From Citrobacter amalonaticus (GTDB lineage: Bacteria > Pseudomonadota > Gammaproteobacteria > Enterobacterales > Enterobacteriaceae), in the NCBI RefSeq assembly GCF_002918555.1, contig NZ_PQMB01000005.1:411089-475088 (forward strand): DNA of 64,000 bases, read 5' to 3'. Below the pieces are notes generated by a model. It searched no databases and was not told the DNA's origin. It was given only the letters and a program-made list of their open reading frames with translations. Made by a program: the position numbers and the translations under genes. Positions 26,207-34,970 of this stretch are shown piece after piece (position 1 is the stretch's first letter; every line of letters begins with the position of its first letter).

Positions 26207-28368
26207 ACAACTTGCCAATGCTATTCGTGCGCTGAGCATGGACGCAGTACAGAAAGCCAAATCCGGTCACCCGGGTGCCCCGATGGGTATGGCTGACATT
26301 GCCGAAGTCCTGTGGCGTGATTTCCTGAACCACAACCCGCAGAACCCGTCCTGGGCCGATCGCGATCGCTTCGTGCTGTCCAACGGTCACGGCTCCATGC
26401 TGATTTACAGCCTGCTGCACCTCACCGGCTATGACCTGCCGATGTCCGAGCTGCAAAACTTCCGTCAGCTGCACTCCAGAACGCCGGGTCACCCGGAAGT
26501 GGGTTACACTGAACCACAACCCGCAGAACCCGTCCTGGGCCGATCGCGATCGCTTCGTGCTGTCCAACGGTCACGGCTCCATGCTGATTTACAGCCTGCT
26601 GCACCTCACCGGCTATGACCTGCCGATGTCCGAGCTGCAAAACTTCCGTCAGCTGCACTCCAGAACGCCGGGTCACCCGGAAGTGGGTTACACCGCGGGT
26701 GTGGAAACCACCACCGGTCCGCTGGGTCAGGGCATTGCGAACGCGGTCGGTATGGCTATCGCGGAAAAAACGCTGGCGGCGCAGTTCAACCGGCCGGGCC
26801 ATGAGATCGTTGACCACTACACCTGGGCGTTCATGGGCGACGGCTGCATGATGGAAGGTATCTCTCACGAGGTATGCTCCCTGGCTGGCACCCTGAAGCT
26901 GGGTAAACTGGTTGCGTTCTACGATGACAACGGCATCTCTATCGATGGCCACGTTGAAGGCTGGTTCACTGACGATACCGCGAAGCGTTTCGAAGCCTAT
27001 GGCTGGCACGTGGTGCGTGGGGTGGATGGTCATGATGCTGACGCGATTAAACGCGCAGTGGAAGAAGCGCGTGCCGTCACGGACAAACCGTCCCTGCTGA
27101 TGTGCAAAACCATCATCGGTTTCGGTTCCCCGAACAAAGCGGGTACCCACGACTCCCACGGTGCGCCGCTGGGCGACGCAGAAATTGCGCTGACCCGCGA
27201 ACAGCTGGGCTGGAAATACGCGCCGTTCGAAATCCCGTCTGAAATCTATGCGCAGTGGGATGCGAAAGAGGCCGGTCAGGCAAAAGAAGCCGCGTGGAAC
27301 GAAAAATTCGCGGCCTACGCGAAAGCCTTCCCGCAGGAAGCGGCTGAATTCATCCGTCGTATGAAGGGGGACATGCCGGCTGACTTCGACGCAAAAGCGA
27401 ACGAATTCATTGCTAAGCTGCAGGCTAACCCGGCGAAAATCGCCAGCCGTAAAGCGTCCCAGAATGCCATCGAAGCGTTCGGGCCGCTGCTACCGGAATT
27501 CCTCGGTGGCTCCGCTGACCTGGCGCCGTCCAACCTGACCCTGTGGTCTGGTTCTAAAGCTATCAACGAAGATACTGCCGGTAACTACATCCACTACGGC
27601 GTGCGCGAATTCGGTATGACCGCGATCGCCAACGGTATCTCCCTGCACGGTGGTTTCCTGCCGTACACCTCTACCTTCCTGATGTTCGTGGAATATGCCC
27701 GTAACGCGGTGCGTATGGCCGCGCTGATGAAACAGCGTCAGGTGATGGTTTACACCCACGACTCCATCGGTCTGGGCGAAGATGGCCCGACTCACCAGCC
27801 GGTGGAGCAGGTGGCGTCTCTGCGTGTGACCCCGAACATGAGCACATGGCGTCCGTGTGACCAGGTGGAATCTGCCGTTGCATGGAAATACGGCGTGGAG
27901 CGTCAGGACGGCCCGACCGCGCTGATCCTCTCCCGTCAGAATCTGGCGCAGCAGGAGCGTACCGAAGCGCAGCTGGCGAACATCGCGCGCGGTGGTTACG
28001 TGCTGAAAGATTGCGCGGGCCAGCCGGAGCTGATCTTCATCGCGACCGGTTCAGAAGTTGAGCTGGCTGTGGCTGCCTGGGACAAACTGACTGCCGAAGG
28101 TGTGAAGGCGCGTGTGGTTTCAATGCCGTCTACCGACGCGTTCGACAAACAGGATGCGGCTTACCGCGAGTCCGTGCTGCCGAAAGCAGTTTCCGCACGC
28201 GTTGCAGTGGAAGCGGGTATCGCAGACTACTGGTTCAAATACGTGGGCCTGAACGGCGCTATCGTCGGCATGACCACCTTCGGTGAGTCTGCCCCGGCGG
28301 AGCTGCTGTTTGAAGAGTTCGGCCTCACCGTCGGGAACGTTATTGCCAGAGCGAAAGCGCTGCTGTAG
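26193..28368 (+). pseudogene. Transketolase, frameshifted by a 184-bp tandem duplication
   Basis: The gene encodes a near-complete copy of E. coli-type TktA, a thiamine-diphosphate transketolase, starting [20 protein letters not shown] at 26193 with CAGGAGA upstream. Bases 26326-26509 are repeated exactly as 26510-26693. Because 184 is not a multiple of three, translation from 26193 shifts frame in the second copy and stops at 26618. Removing one copy would restore 663 residues, the TktA length. The downstream frame from 26431 retains [17 protein letters not shown] (ThDP binding) and the C-terminal domains, but lacks the first about 45 residues, including the conserved His of [10 protein letters not shown]. 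As it stands the gene should be inactive. The codon choice is highly optimised compared with its neighbours, suggesting recent copying from the housekeeping tktA. Confidence 0.9.
26326..26693 (+). repeat. 184-bp exact tandem duplication inside the transketolase gene
   Basis: Copy 1 is 26326-26509 and copy 2 is 26510-26693; every base I compared is identical. The units abut with essentially no microhomology beyond a single C. Perfect identity implies a very recent event or an assembly artefact. Confidence 0.93.
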
Positions 28369-28453
28369 CGCAACCACAGAATGGGAAACATTTCGCTGTC
28401 AGGCAATCAGCGGTCGCTGGTTGCCCTGTGACTGAAGTAAGGAGGGAATCAGA

Positions 28454-29308
28454 ATGAATAAGCTTTTGATCGGTGTCAATACCGCCATGTTCGACGGTCT
28501 GGAGGCTGACGTTGCCTTTCGGACGATAAAACAAGCCGGATTTCGCTATGTCGAACTGGCCTACAACCAGGGTTATGTTGGCGATATGCCACCCGCGCTT
28601 TTTGGTGAGAAAAATGCCTTCCATATTCGTGAATTACTGGATAAACACCAGCTACGCACGCATTCCTTAGGGGCGACGATGAACATCGGGGCTCTGGACG
28701 CGGTTGAGCAGTTCAGTCGGCGTATCCGCTTCGCTAATATGATTGGGGCAAAATGGATCAACGCCTGTGTCGGCAGAAATGCCGATCGGGCGCGTATTAT
28801 CGCTAACCTGCGGGAGCTTGCGTCAGTAGCCTATGATAATGGCTGCGTGATTTGCCTCGAAAATGGTGGCGATCCAAATTATGACGTTTTTCGTCTGGCT
28901 AACGATGGCTTTGAACTACTGGATGCCGTTGGCAGTAAGTCGGTGGCGTTCAACGTTGATGCCGGTAATATCGTTTCACTTTGTCCCGATGCCGACCCTA
29001 TCGAACAGGCAATTGCCATGCTACCGGGGGCGCAACACTGTCATCTGAAAGATCTTCAGGTGTGCGATGGTGAGGTTCATTTTACGCCAATGGGATATGG
29101 GCAATTAAACTATGTGCCTATGCTAAAAGAGCTGGCGGCACTCTCAATTCCTTGTAGCCTGGAAATCCCTTTACGTATGCATCGTCGGCGCGACAGCTAT
29201 CCGGTGCGAGGTAATTCGCCTGTTGACCCTTTGCGCAGTCTGGAGGTTCTCATCCAGTCACGTGAGATGCTGGAGAAATGGCTCGGATATGAACTGCAGG
29301 ATGAATAA
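28454..29308 (+). CDS. Xylose-isomerase-like TIM-barrel sugar isomerase/epimerase
   Basis: A 284-residue protein of the AP-endonuclease-2/xylose-isomerase-like TIM-barrel superfamily. Segments that carry metal ligands in this family are present: VELAYNQG, CLENGGDPN (Glu), AFNVDAGN (Asp), HCHLKDLQV (His and Asp) and CSLEIPLRMHRRRD (Glu). It follows the broken transketolase by 85 bases with AAGGAGG upstream and belongs to the tetrose cluster. Family members include epimerases and, in the apionate pathway, a 3-oxo-isoapionate decarboxylase that makes erythrulose. The exact reaction is not determined. Confidence 0.82.
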   Translation: MNKLLIGVNTAMFDGLEADVAFRTIKQAGFRYVELAYNQGYVGDMPPALFGEKNAFHIRELLDKHQLRTHSLGATMNIGALDAVEQFSRRIRFANMIGAKWINACVGRNADRARIIANLRELASVAYDNGCVICLENGGDPNYDVFRLANDGFELLDAVGSKSVAFNVDAGNIVSLCPDADPIEQAIAMLPGAQHCHLKDLQVCDGEVHFTPMGYGQLNYVPMLKELAALSIPCSLEIPLRMHRRRDSYPVRGNSPVDPLRSLEVLIQSREMLEKWLGYELQDE

Positions 29309-29318
29309 ATAAAATAAT

Positions 29319-29388
29319 GTGACACCTGGCCTGGTGAAATTAAATTCTAATGGGCTTCAATATGGCCTTATTTAATTTTGCCTGTCAC
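29319..29388. repeat. Nested inverted repeats after the TIM-barrel gene
   Basis: GTGACA (29319-29324) pairs with TGTCAC (29383-29388), and inside it AAATTAAAT (29337-29345) pairs with ATTTAATTT (29370-29378). It begins about 10 bases after the stop codon and may act as a terminator or processing site separating the first half of the cluster from the transporter genes. Confidence 0.55.
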
Positions 29389-29523
29389 AGATTAAGATAT
29401 TTTTTTCATACATCAGCAATAAACGGAATGGTATGTAGCTGGCAGCGACCAGAAAAAAACAGTGCAATGCATATTTCTATATTATGTGATTAGTGTCGCA
29501 CACGGGCTCTAATAACTATGTTG

Positions 29524-29600
29524 TTATGTTCGTAACATAAGTTACGCACCTGTTCTTTTGTTCAGTTAGATAAAAAATACGTTACCAATGTTCATAAAGC
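29524..29600 (+). promoter_or_regulatory. Operator-like sites before the MFS transporter
   Basis: TTATGTT (29524-29530) and AACATAA (29534-29540) form a perfect 7-bp inverted repeat. TGTTC (29551-29555), TTTTGTTC (29556-29563) and ATGTTCAT (from 29588) follow. They resemble the GAACA/TGTTC units in the 24.6 kb control region. No clear -10/-35 pair was picked. Confidence 0.4.
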
Positions 29601-29664
29601 ACCTAAGTTTAACAAATTAATTGCGTTTTATTTTTTTAACGATTTTTAAAAATAAAGGTTAATT

Positions 29665-30987
29665 ATGTCTGACTCTACACTCACTCCATCAGCAAATGCG
29701 AAGAAGCCAACAAACTATCGTTGGATTATCTTTGCTACTATGTTTTTTTTATTGGCCGTCAACCTGATGGATCGTATTACGCTATCTATCGGGATGCCCT
29801 ATATAAAAGAGGAATTTGATCTTTCACCAACCACTCAGGGTTTAATTCTCAGCAGTTTCTTTTGGTCCTATGCACTGTTACAAGTGCCAGGAGGATGGTT
29901 ATTAGACCGTTACGGTCCACGTAAAGTGATCACCGGCGCACTGCTTGGTTGGGGCTTTTTTCAGGCAATTATAGGTCTGGCAACAGGTGGGATTAGCCTT
30001 ATCCTTTCCCGTATTGGTCTGGGGGCGATGGAAGCCCCGGTTTCTCCTAGCGGTGCAAAACTGAGTTCAACCTGGCTTACCCGCTCAGAAAGGGGGCGTG
30101 GCGCAGTGATCATGGACTCCGGCAGCCCGCTGGGCGTGGCAATTGGTGGTATCATCGTTGCACATCTGATCATTCTACTGGACTCCTGGCGTATAACCTT
30201 TGTGGTCGTTGGTATCTTCACCATGCTGTTAAGTTTTGTAGCATGGCGGGTTCTGCGCGACAGACCTTCCGAACACCCCCATGTAGATCAACAAGAAATT
30301 GAATACATTGCGGCAGGTAACGCCAACAGCGCTGGCGGGCAGGATGATTCCATTGCGACAAAGGGGTTAGGGATTAGCTGGGTTACGATGGTTGCGATCA
30401 TGATTGGCCGCGCCTCATGGGGTATGGTGTATTGGGGATTATTGACCTGGGGACCGAGCTATCTGGCTCAGGCACAGGGTCTAGAGTTGGCCTCTATCGG
30501 TAACTCTACGTTTATCATTTTTATCATGGGGACGCTGGGATGCCTGTTTAGCGGATTTTTCGTCGATTTCCTGGTGAAAAAGGGTATCAGCCATAACGTT
30601 GCATTAAAAAGTTTGCTTTCTTTATCCGGTATTGTAGGGCTGTGTGTTCTGTATGCCCTGGCGACAGTCACCGATCCTGAGCTTGCCGTTACGCTGCTCT
30701 CCATCGCTGCATTCTTTATGATGTTCGGCAGTTTGTACTGGAGCTTCCCGGCTATTTTGGCGCCAAAAGATCGCGTCGGTATGGTTGGTGGGTTGATGAA
30801 TATGGCAAACAGCTGCGCGGGTATTCTGGTACCAATTCTGGTCGGGGTGATTCTACAGGCTACCGGTAGCTATGAAAGTGTGTTGGTCTATTTTGCCATC
30901 TGTGCCGGATGCTATACTGTTGGAACACTGTGCATTAATTTTAATAAATTGCCAATGCGCAATGGGAAAGTGTCTTTCCAAAAATAA
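29665..30987 (+). CDS. MFS transporter, anion:cation symporter type
   Basis: A 440-residue major-facilitator carrier with 12 membrane helices. The N-terminal NLMDRITLSIGMPYIKEEFDLS, motif A variant GGWLLDRYGPRKV and SRIGLGAMEAPVSPSGAKL place it in the ACS group (GudP, ExuT, RhmT and relatives), which import sugar acids with protons. A sugar-acid substrate would suit a pathway entering through a decarboxylase or dehydrogenase rather than a free polyol. It starts with AAAGGTT upstream and is followed by the hydroxyacid dehydrogenase 57 bases later. Confidence 0.87.
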   Translation: MSDSTLTPSANAKKPTNYRWIIFATMFFLLAVNLMDRITLSIGMPYIKEEFDLSPTTQGLILSSFFWSYALLQVPGGWLLDRYGPRKVITGALLGWGFFQAIIGLATGGISLILSRIGLGAMEAPVSPSGAKLSSTWLTRSERGRGAVIMDSGSPLGVAIGGIIVAHLIILLDSWRITFVVVGIFTMLLSFVAWRVLRDRPSEHPHVDQQEIEYIAAGNANSAGGQDDSIATKGLGISWVTMVAIMIGRASWGMVYWGLLTWGPSYLAQAQGLELASIGNSTFIIFIMGTLGCLFSGFFVDFLVKKGISHNVALKSLLSLSGIVGLCVLYALATVTDPELAVTLLSIAAFFMMFGSLYWSFPAILAPKDRVGMVGGLMNMANSCAGILVPILVGVILQATGSYESVLVYFAICAGCYTVGTLCINFNKLPMRNGKVSFQK

Positions 30988-31044
30988 ATCGCTCCGACAC
31001 CAGGTTTTGATCTCGATAAATGATTATTTAAATAGGATTATGTC

Positions 31045-31983
31045 ATGCCAGTGATATTACGAGTAGATAAAGTACCGCAGGTGTTGGCGGAAGCATTAGC
31101 GCATGAGCACACCGTGTATGAATACAGTAAACTGTCAGCCAAAGCATTGAGCGACATTGCCGGAGAAATCCAGGTTATATTAGCCAGTGGTGAATCAACA
31201 GTTACAGCCTCATTGATTAACCAGTTGCCAGAATTAAAGTTAATTGCTGTTTTTGGTGTCGGTTATGATGGTGTAGATATTCACGCTGCATTTGAGCGAA
31301 ATGTTCAGGTTACTAACACACCAGATATCCTCACTGATGATGTTGCCGATCTGGGGATTGCCCTGATGTTAAATGTATCAAGGAAGATAAACGGCGCGCA
31401 GAAATTTATTGAACGAGGAAATTGGTTATCCGGTTCCTACCCGCCATCAACCAAGGTGAGTGGCGGGAGGTTGGGCATTGTGGGTTTCGGTCGCATTGGC
31501 CGGGCCGTTGCCAGCCGGGCGAAAGGCTTTGCCATGAGCATAGCCTGCTTTGACAAAAATCCTGTCGATAGTCATGAGGTGGCCTATTATGACAACTTGC
31601 TGGAACTGGCAAAAAATAGCGATGTGCTAATGGTTTGCGCCAGCGCAGGCAAGGAAAGCCATAAGCTTATCAACCATGACGTACTGTCCGCCCTGGGTGC
31701 TAAAGGGATTTTAATCAATATCGCCAGAGGCAGTGTTGTCGATGAGGAGGCGCTCGTTGAAGCGATTACCCAGGGGACGATTGGAGGTGCTGGTCTGGAT
31801 GTTTTTGCCAATGAACCTCATATTCCGCAGGCGCTGCTCGATCGTGACGAGGTGGTCGTGACGCCACATATAGGTAGCGCGACGCAGGCGACACGAGCTG
31901 CAATGGCGAAATTAGTGATGGATAACATCGCGGCATTTTATGCCAGTCAGGCGTTGCTGACACCGGTGACCTCGCCAGATTAA
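31045..31983 (+). CDS. D-isomer-specific 2-hydroxyacid dehydrogenase
   Basis: A 312-residue NAD(P)-dependent dehydrogenase of the GhrB/hydroxypyruvate-reductase group. The Rossmann motif is GIVGFGRIGRAVA; catalytic residues are Arg in NIARGSVVDEEAL, Glu in DVFANEPHIP and His in TPHIGSAT. The ATG at 31045 has AGGA nine bases upstream. Lying directly after the sugar-acid-type MFS carrier, it may oxidise or reduce a C4 or branched sugar acid in the tetrose pathway. The substrate is inferred only from context; glyoxylate or hydroxypyruvate reduction is the common activity of relatives. Confidence 0.85.
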   Translation: MPVILRVDKVPQVLAEALAHEHTVYEYSKLSAKALSDIAGEIQVILASGESTVTASLINQLPELKLIAVFGVGYDGVDIHAAFERNVQVTNTPDILTDDVADLGIALMLNVSRKINGAQKFIERGNWLSGSYPPSTKVSGGRLGIVGFGRIGRAVASRAKGFAMSIACFDKNPVDSHEVAYYDNLLELAKNSDVLMVCASAGKESHKLINHDVLSALGAKGILINIARGSVVDEEALVEAITQGTIGGAGLDVFANEPHIPQALLDRDEVVVTPHIGSATQATRAAMAKLVMDNIAAFYASQALLTPVTSPD

Positions 31984-32017
31984 GCGACAAATTCAGGTAT
32001 GCTGGCATAACGCATAA

Positions 32018-32042
32018 TAAAAAAGGGGCGATTTAGCCCCTT
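32018..32042 (-). terminator. Terminator of the distal TIM-barrel gene
   Basis: AAGGGGC (32023-32029) pairs with GCCCCTT (32036-32042). Read on the minus strand the stem is followed by a run of six T, so it ends transcription of the 32050-32952 gene; it may also slow the convergent dehydrogenase transcript. Confidence 0.85.
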
Positions 32043-32049
32043 GACTATA

Positions 32050-32952
32050 TTAATCCAGTGCTTCAAGCCAGGCGCTTTGCAGGAACTCCCGGGCCTGCCG
32101 TTCATTATTCCACAGGTCGTCCTGGTCGGCGCTGCGCATTTCAATGGCCAGTGAAATGGGGCCCAGTTCCTCGGGCAGCTTAAGACTCAATGCGGTCCTG
32201 ATAATCTGTGCTGCTTTACCGGCAGTAAGAAATCCCGGCTTACCAAATTTCATATGATAATCGCCATATCCCTGTGCCTGAGGATCGAGAATGGCGTTAG
32301 CCAGATGAAGTTGTGAAATAAGCGGGGCCGCTGTCGCCAGCGATTCGATGAGATCTTCTTCGTTCAGCGCGACGTGAGCGCTGTCCCATGCAAGATACAG
32401 TTTAGGACAGTCAGGTCGTAGCGCTTTCATCCAGTCTACGGTTTCGTCTGTGGGCCCAATAAGCTGACATTTATGTGCAAAGCGATCGAGTGGCTCAACT
32501 TGTAGCAGCATATTGTGATACTGCCCGACAACGTCCCCAATACGTACCAGCGCTTCAGCAAACCCCTTTTTGGCCTCTTCACGGTGTGTATTTCCGGGAT
32601 CGCTTCCGCTAACCAGCGAGAGTTTGTTTGTGCCACATTCTGCCGCCAAATGGACCAGTTCACAGGCACGGAGAATCGATTTTTCACGCAGCGCCGGATC
32701 GAGGCTGCTGAGATTCAGATTGTCTTTCAATAGCTCAAACGTCAGCCATTGAGTGACGTTTAACTGGGTCTGTTCTGCCAGCGTGCGGATAGCTCTGGAA
32801 ATCTTAGGCTGGTGAATGATACCGATTTCAAAGCCACGATAATAATCTATATCAGCGATTTCACGGATGATGTGTAAAATCGCGTTTTCATCATTAGCAA
32901 GTGGATAAAAAAGCTCGGCAATGTGTGCGGAAGGATACAGTTTGTTTGTCAT
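32050..32952 (-). CDS. TIM-barrel sugar-phosphate isomerase-like protein
   Basis: A 300-residue protein of the xylose-isomerase-like TIM-barrel superfamily, distinct from the one at 28454. Candidate metal ligands are Glu in LLQVEPLDRF, Asp in YLAWDSAHVAL, His in QLHLANAILD and Glu in SLAIEMRSAD. It is convergent with the dehydrogenase, with a shared terminator region of 66 bases. Its upstream region holds a GAACA/TGTTC pair like those elsewhere in the tetrose cluster, so it is probably co-regulated. Epimerase, isomerase or sugar-acid decarboxylase activity are all possible. Confidence 0.78.
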   Translation of the reverse strand: MTNKLYPSAHIAELFYPLANDENAILHIIREIADIDYYRGFEIGIIHQPKISRAIRTLAEQTQLNVTQWLTFELLKDNLNLSSLDPALREKSILRACELVHLAAECGTNKLSLVSGSDPGNTHREEAKKGFAEALVRIGDVVGQYHNMLLQVEPLDRFAHKCQLIGPTDETVDWMKALRPDCPKLYLAWDSAHVALNEEDLIESLATAAPLISQLHLANAILDPQAQGYGDYHMKFGKPGFLTAGKAAQIIRTALSLKLPEELGPISLAIEMRSADQDDLWNNERQAREFLQSAWLEALD

Positions 32953-33049
32953 GATGCGGTTACTCCAACAAGAGAACAGAGGTTGTGAGGTATGCCGTCA
33001 GGAACAGGTCAGGGTAGGCTTCTCTCTGTTGAGCATTTTACCACCAAAC

Positions 33050-33072
33050 GAACATATGATCACACCGTGTTC
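33050..33072. promoter_or_regulatory. Candidate SorC-type operator before the distal TIM-barrel gene
   Basis: GAACATATG (33050-33058) with TGTTC (33068-33072) gives an inverted GAACA/TGTTC pair spaced 18 bp centre to centre, containing TGATCACA. It lies about 98 bases upstream of the ATG at 32952. Shared words with 24620-24631 support a common regulator. Confidence 0.45.
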
Positions 33073-33174
33073 TTATGATATGTCGCATGTATGATTTGGA
33101 TCTCATCACGGAAACAACTCTGGTGGTGACAGCCAGACCTGTTGAGTCCCTGAGTTAATGCCAGCCCAGACGTT

Positions 33175-33204
33175 GTGATGGGTGATGAGTGATGAGTGAT
33201 GAGT
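33175..33204. repeat. GTGATGA heptamer repeat
   Basis: About four tandem copies of GTGATGA (first one imperfect, GTGATGG) lie just before the rhuM remnant. Such short repeats can vary in number by slippage; no gene spans them. Confidence 0.7.
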
Positions 33205-33255
33205 GGCTGAAAATCCACCCGCTGGAACATTGGCAGTGCCTGATTATTCCGATGA

Positions 33256-33441
33256 GATGCTGAACGCATCCGCGATATCCGCGCCGGTGAGCGCCGGGTT
33301 TATTTGCGGGCCAGGGAAATATTCGCATTAGCCGCCGACGACCAGCCATCACGAAAAGAGGCCGCCTGGTTATTTCAAACCATCCGGAACAAGCTGCATT
33401 TCGCCCGTACCGGCCATACCGCTGCCGAACTTATTCATTAA
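33256..33441 (+). pseudogene. rhuM-family remnant
   Basis: A 61-codon fragment reads DAERIRDIRAGERRVYLR, then REIFALAADDQPS, LFQTIRNKLHFA and GHTAAELIH before a stop. This matches the middle of RhuM-type proteins (ERIRDIRASERRVYLRVREIF pattern). The start is cut by a stop codon just before it, and the C-terminal part continues in another frame after 33441 (ADASDKNE). RhuM genes are found in SPI-3 of Salmonella and in many prophages; this one is dead. It marks a second mobile-element scar within the island. Confidence 0.8.
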
Positions 33442-33549
33442 TGAGCTGACGCCAGCGATAAAAATGAAGAAGTGCGTAAAAGCGGACGGAAATTCCCCTT
33501 CGCCAGTCTATTAAAATTTCGATTTATTTAAAATAATCCGGCAACCAAA

Positions 33550-34515
33550 TCAATCAATAATCATAAAATATTGTTCATTTAGCCAGGGAATTGTTTGGTG
33601 TAATGTGGGATAAACGCGCTCTTTTAGCTCTTCAGTGACAATACGCTTGATAACATGTGCCACATGGTGAGATTCTTGTTTTCTGACATGTACACCGATT
33701 GTTCTACTTGGGGGCCAATGATTAAGAGGGTAAAAAGAAAAATTATGAGCTAAATCAAGATGTTCAAACAAACATAAAGGGGTTGTAATACACCAACAAT
33801 GGCCTCTGGTCATATACTTAAACAGTAAGCCATTAGTATCATAATTACAGTGTGGGTTAATATTGACGTTATTATGTTTGAGATATTTATTAACCTGGTT
33901 TCTTATATGACTGTTATCACTATAACCAATAAATGTCAGCTCATTAGCAATCTGTTCTAATGTTTTATTCTCTCCCTGATAATCTTTAGACGTCGCAATC
34001 AAAAAATGTTCTTTCATTAAAGGAAGGGTAAAAATGGAATCATCATTGGTATAATGTTCATTAATGTTGATATCAACATCAATCTCATAGTTCCGGAGTG
34101 CAATCGCACCGCTTAATGAAAGCCCTGTACTAAAAGATAAGCAGTCAAATTCATCGGTCAATTTCTCACTGATAGGAAAAATGATAGGGGTCAGGCTATC
34201 CAGTAATCGTAGTTTAATACACCCATTATCTTGCTTAATCGTGCTGATTAAATCCTCCATTCTATTATTTATATTTATAATAAAATCAACAGCCTGCTGA
34301 TAAAATGCTTTCCCTTTTCGGGTTAACGTAAGTGGGCGTTCCTGCCGATCAAACAAGGTACAATCAATAAGCGTTTCAAGCTGACGAATGTTTTGTGTCA
34401 CCGCTGAAGGTGTTACGCCTAACTGTTTCGCAGCAACCTTCATGCTTTTGGCATCAGCAACAGTGATAAAAATGTTAATATATTTAACAAAAAGATATTT
34501 TTTATCTATCGTCAT
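33550..34515 (-). CDS. LysR-type regulator next to the ureohydrolase operon
   Basis: A 321-residue LysR regulator: helix-turn-helix (residues about 10-65, MKVAAKQLGVTPSAVTQNIRQLE) followed by an effector domain. AT-rich codons and a high Asn/Ile content differ from the tetrose genes. It is divergent from the ureohydrolase gene, across a 455-base gap, and probably regulates the ureohydrolase, aspartase-like and Dcu genes. The effector could be an amino acid or guanidino compound (inference). Confidence 0.85.
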   Translation of the reverse strand: MTIDKKYLFVKYINIFITVADAKSMKVAAKQLGVTPSAVTQNIRQLETLIDCTLFDRQERPLTLTRKGKAFYQQAVDFIININNRMEDLISTIKQDNGCIKLRLLDSLTPIIFPISEKLTDEFDCLSFSTGLSLSGAIALRNYEIDVDININEHYTNDDSIFTLPLMKEHFLIATSKDYQGENKTLEQIANELTFIGYSDNSHIRNQVNKYLKHNNVNINPHCNYDTNGLLFKYMTRGHCWCITTPLCLFEHLDLAHNFSFYPLNHWPPSRTIGVHVRKQESHHVAHVIKRIVTEELKERVYPTLHQTIPWLNEQYFMIID

Positions 34516-34970
34516 ATTTATTTTCCATTCGTTTTACACCGCTGCGCTGAATAGTCGGTCTCTTTGAGTAAAACTTAGCCCAGATGGTGCGATCTGTTCA
34601 ATCGTCAAATCAAAAAATCACCAACCGGACTGGGCAATACCGATCATCGTATCACTATCCCACACTGCACGTTGTGGTAATTGTTGAAAAAGGTTCGACA
34701 CTTTATGGAAACAGTCAGCCCATTTACCTGAGGCCAACACAGGCTGACAAAGGTGGACTGGAATTTGATACCGCTATTTCCCCCCCTCTATTTTAATGAG
34801 AATCAATACACATATCCCACTTCATATAATAATTGCACTTAACATGAGCTATCCATCACAGTATTGCAAATTTAAATTAATCGCATTAGCGATTTAGAAA
34901 AAATTAACCTGCGTGATTTCATCAATATCCTTGATAAGCTGAATGTGTATTCATAAAAGGAGTGTTTGTC
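34516..34970. other. Intergenic region before the ureohydrolase operon
   Basis: No supported gene. A 70-codon plus-strand frame (34584-34796) has no recognisable family, is Ser/Thr/Tyr-rich and lacks a ribosome site, so I do not call it. The AT-rich 34800-34960 part is the likely operon promoter region. AAAAGGAG immediately upstream of 34971 is the ribosome site. Confidence 0.5.

Noticed and set aside
26163-26618. Separate short protein before the transketolase
   Set aside because: It is the 5' part of the transketolase, ended by the frameshift from the 184-bp duplication.
26422-27159. Long minus-strand frame across the transketolase
   Set aside because: Shadow of a GC-rich, codon-biased gene; its peptide only reflects the complement and repeats with the duplication.
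33175-33204. CRISPR-like repeats
   Set aside because: The units are 7 bp with no spacers; a simple tandem repeat. No CRISPR array was seen anywhere in the window.
34584-34796. 70-codon frame before the ureohydrolase
   Set aside because: No family, no ribosome site and unusual composition; treated as intergenic.
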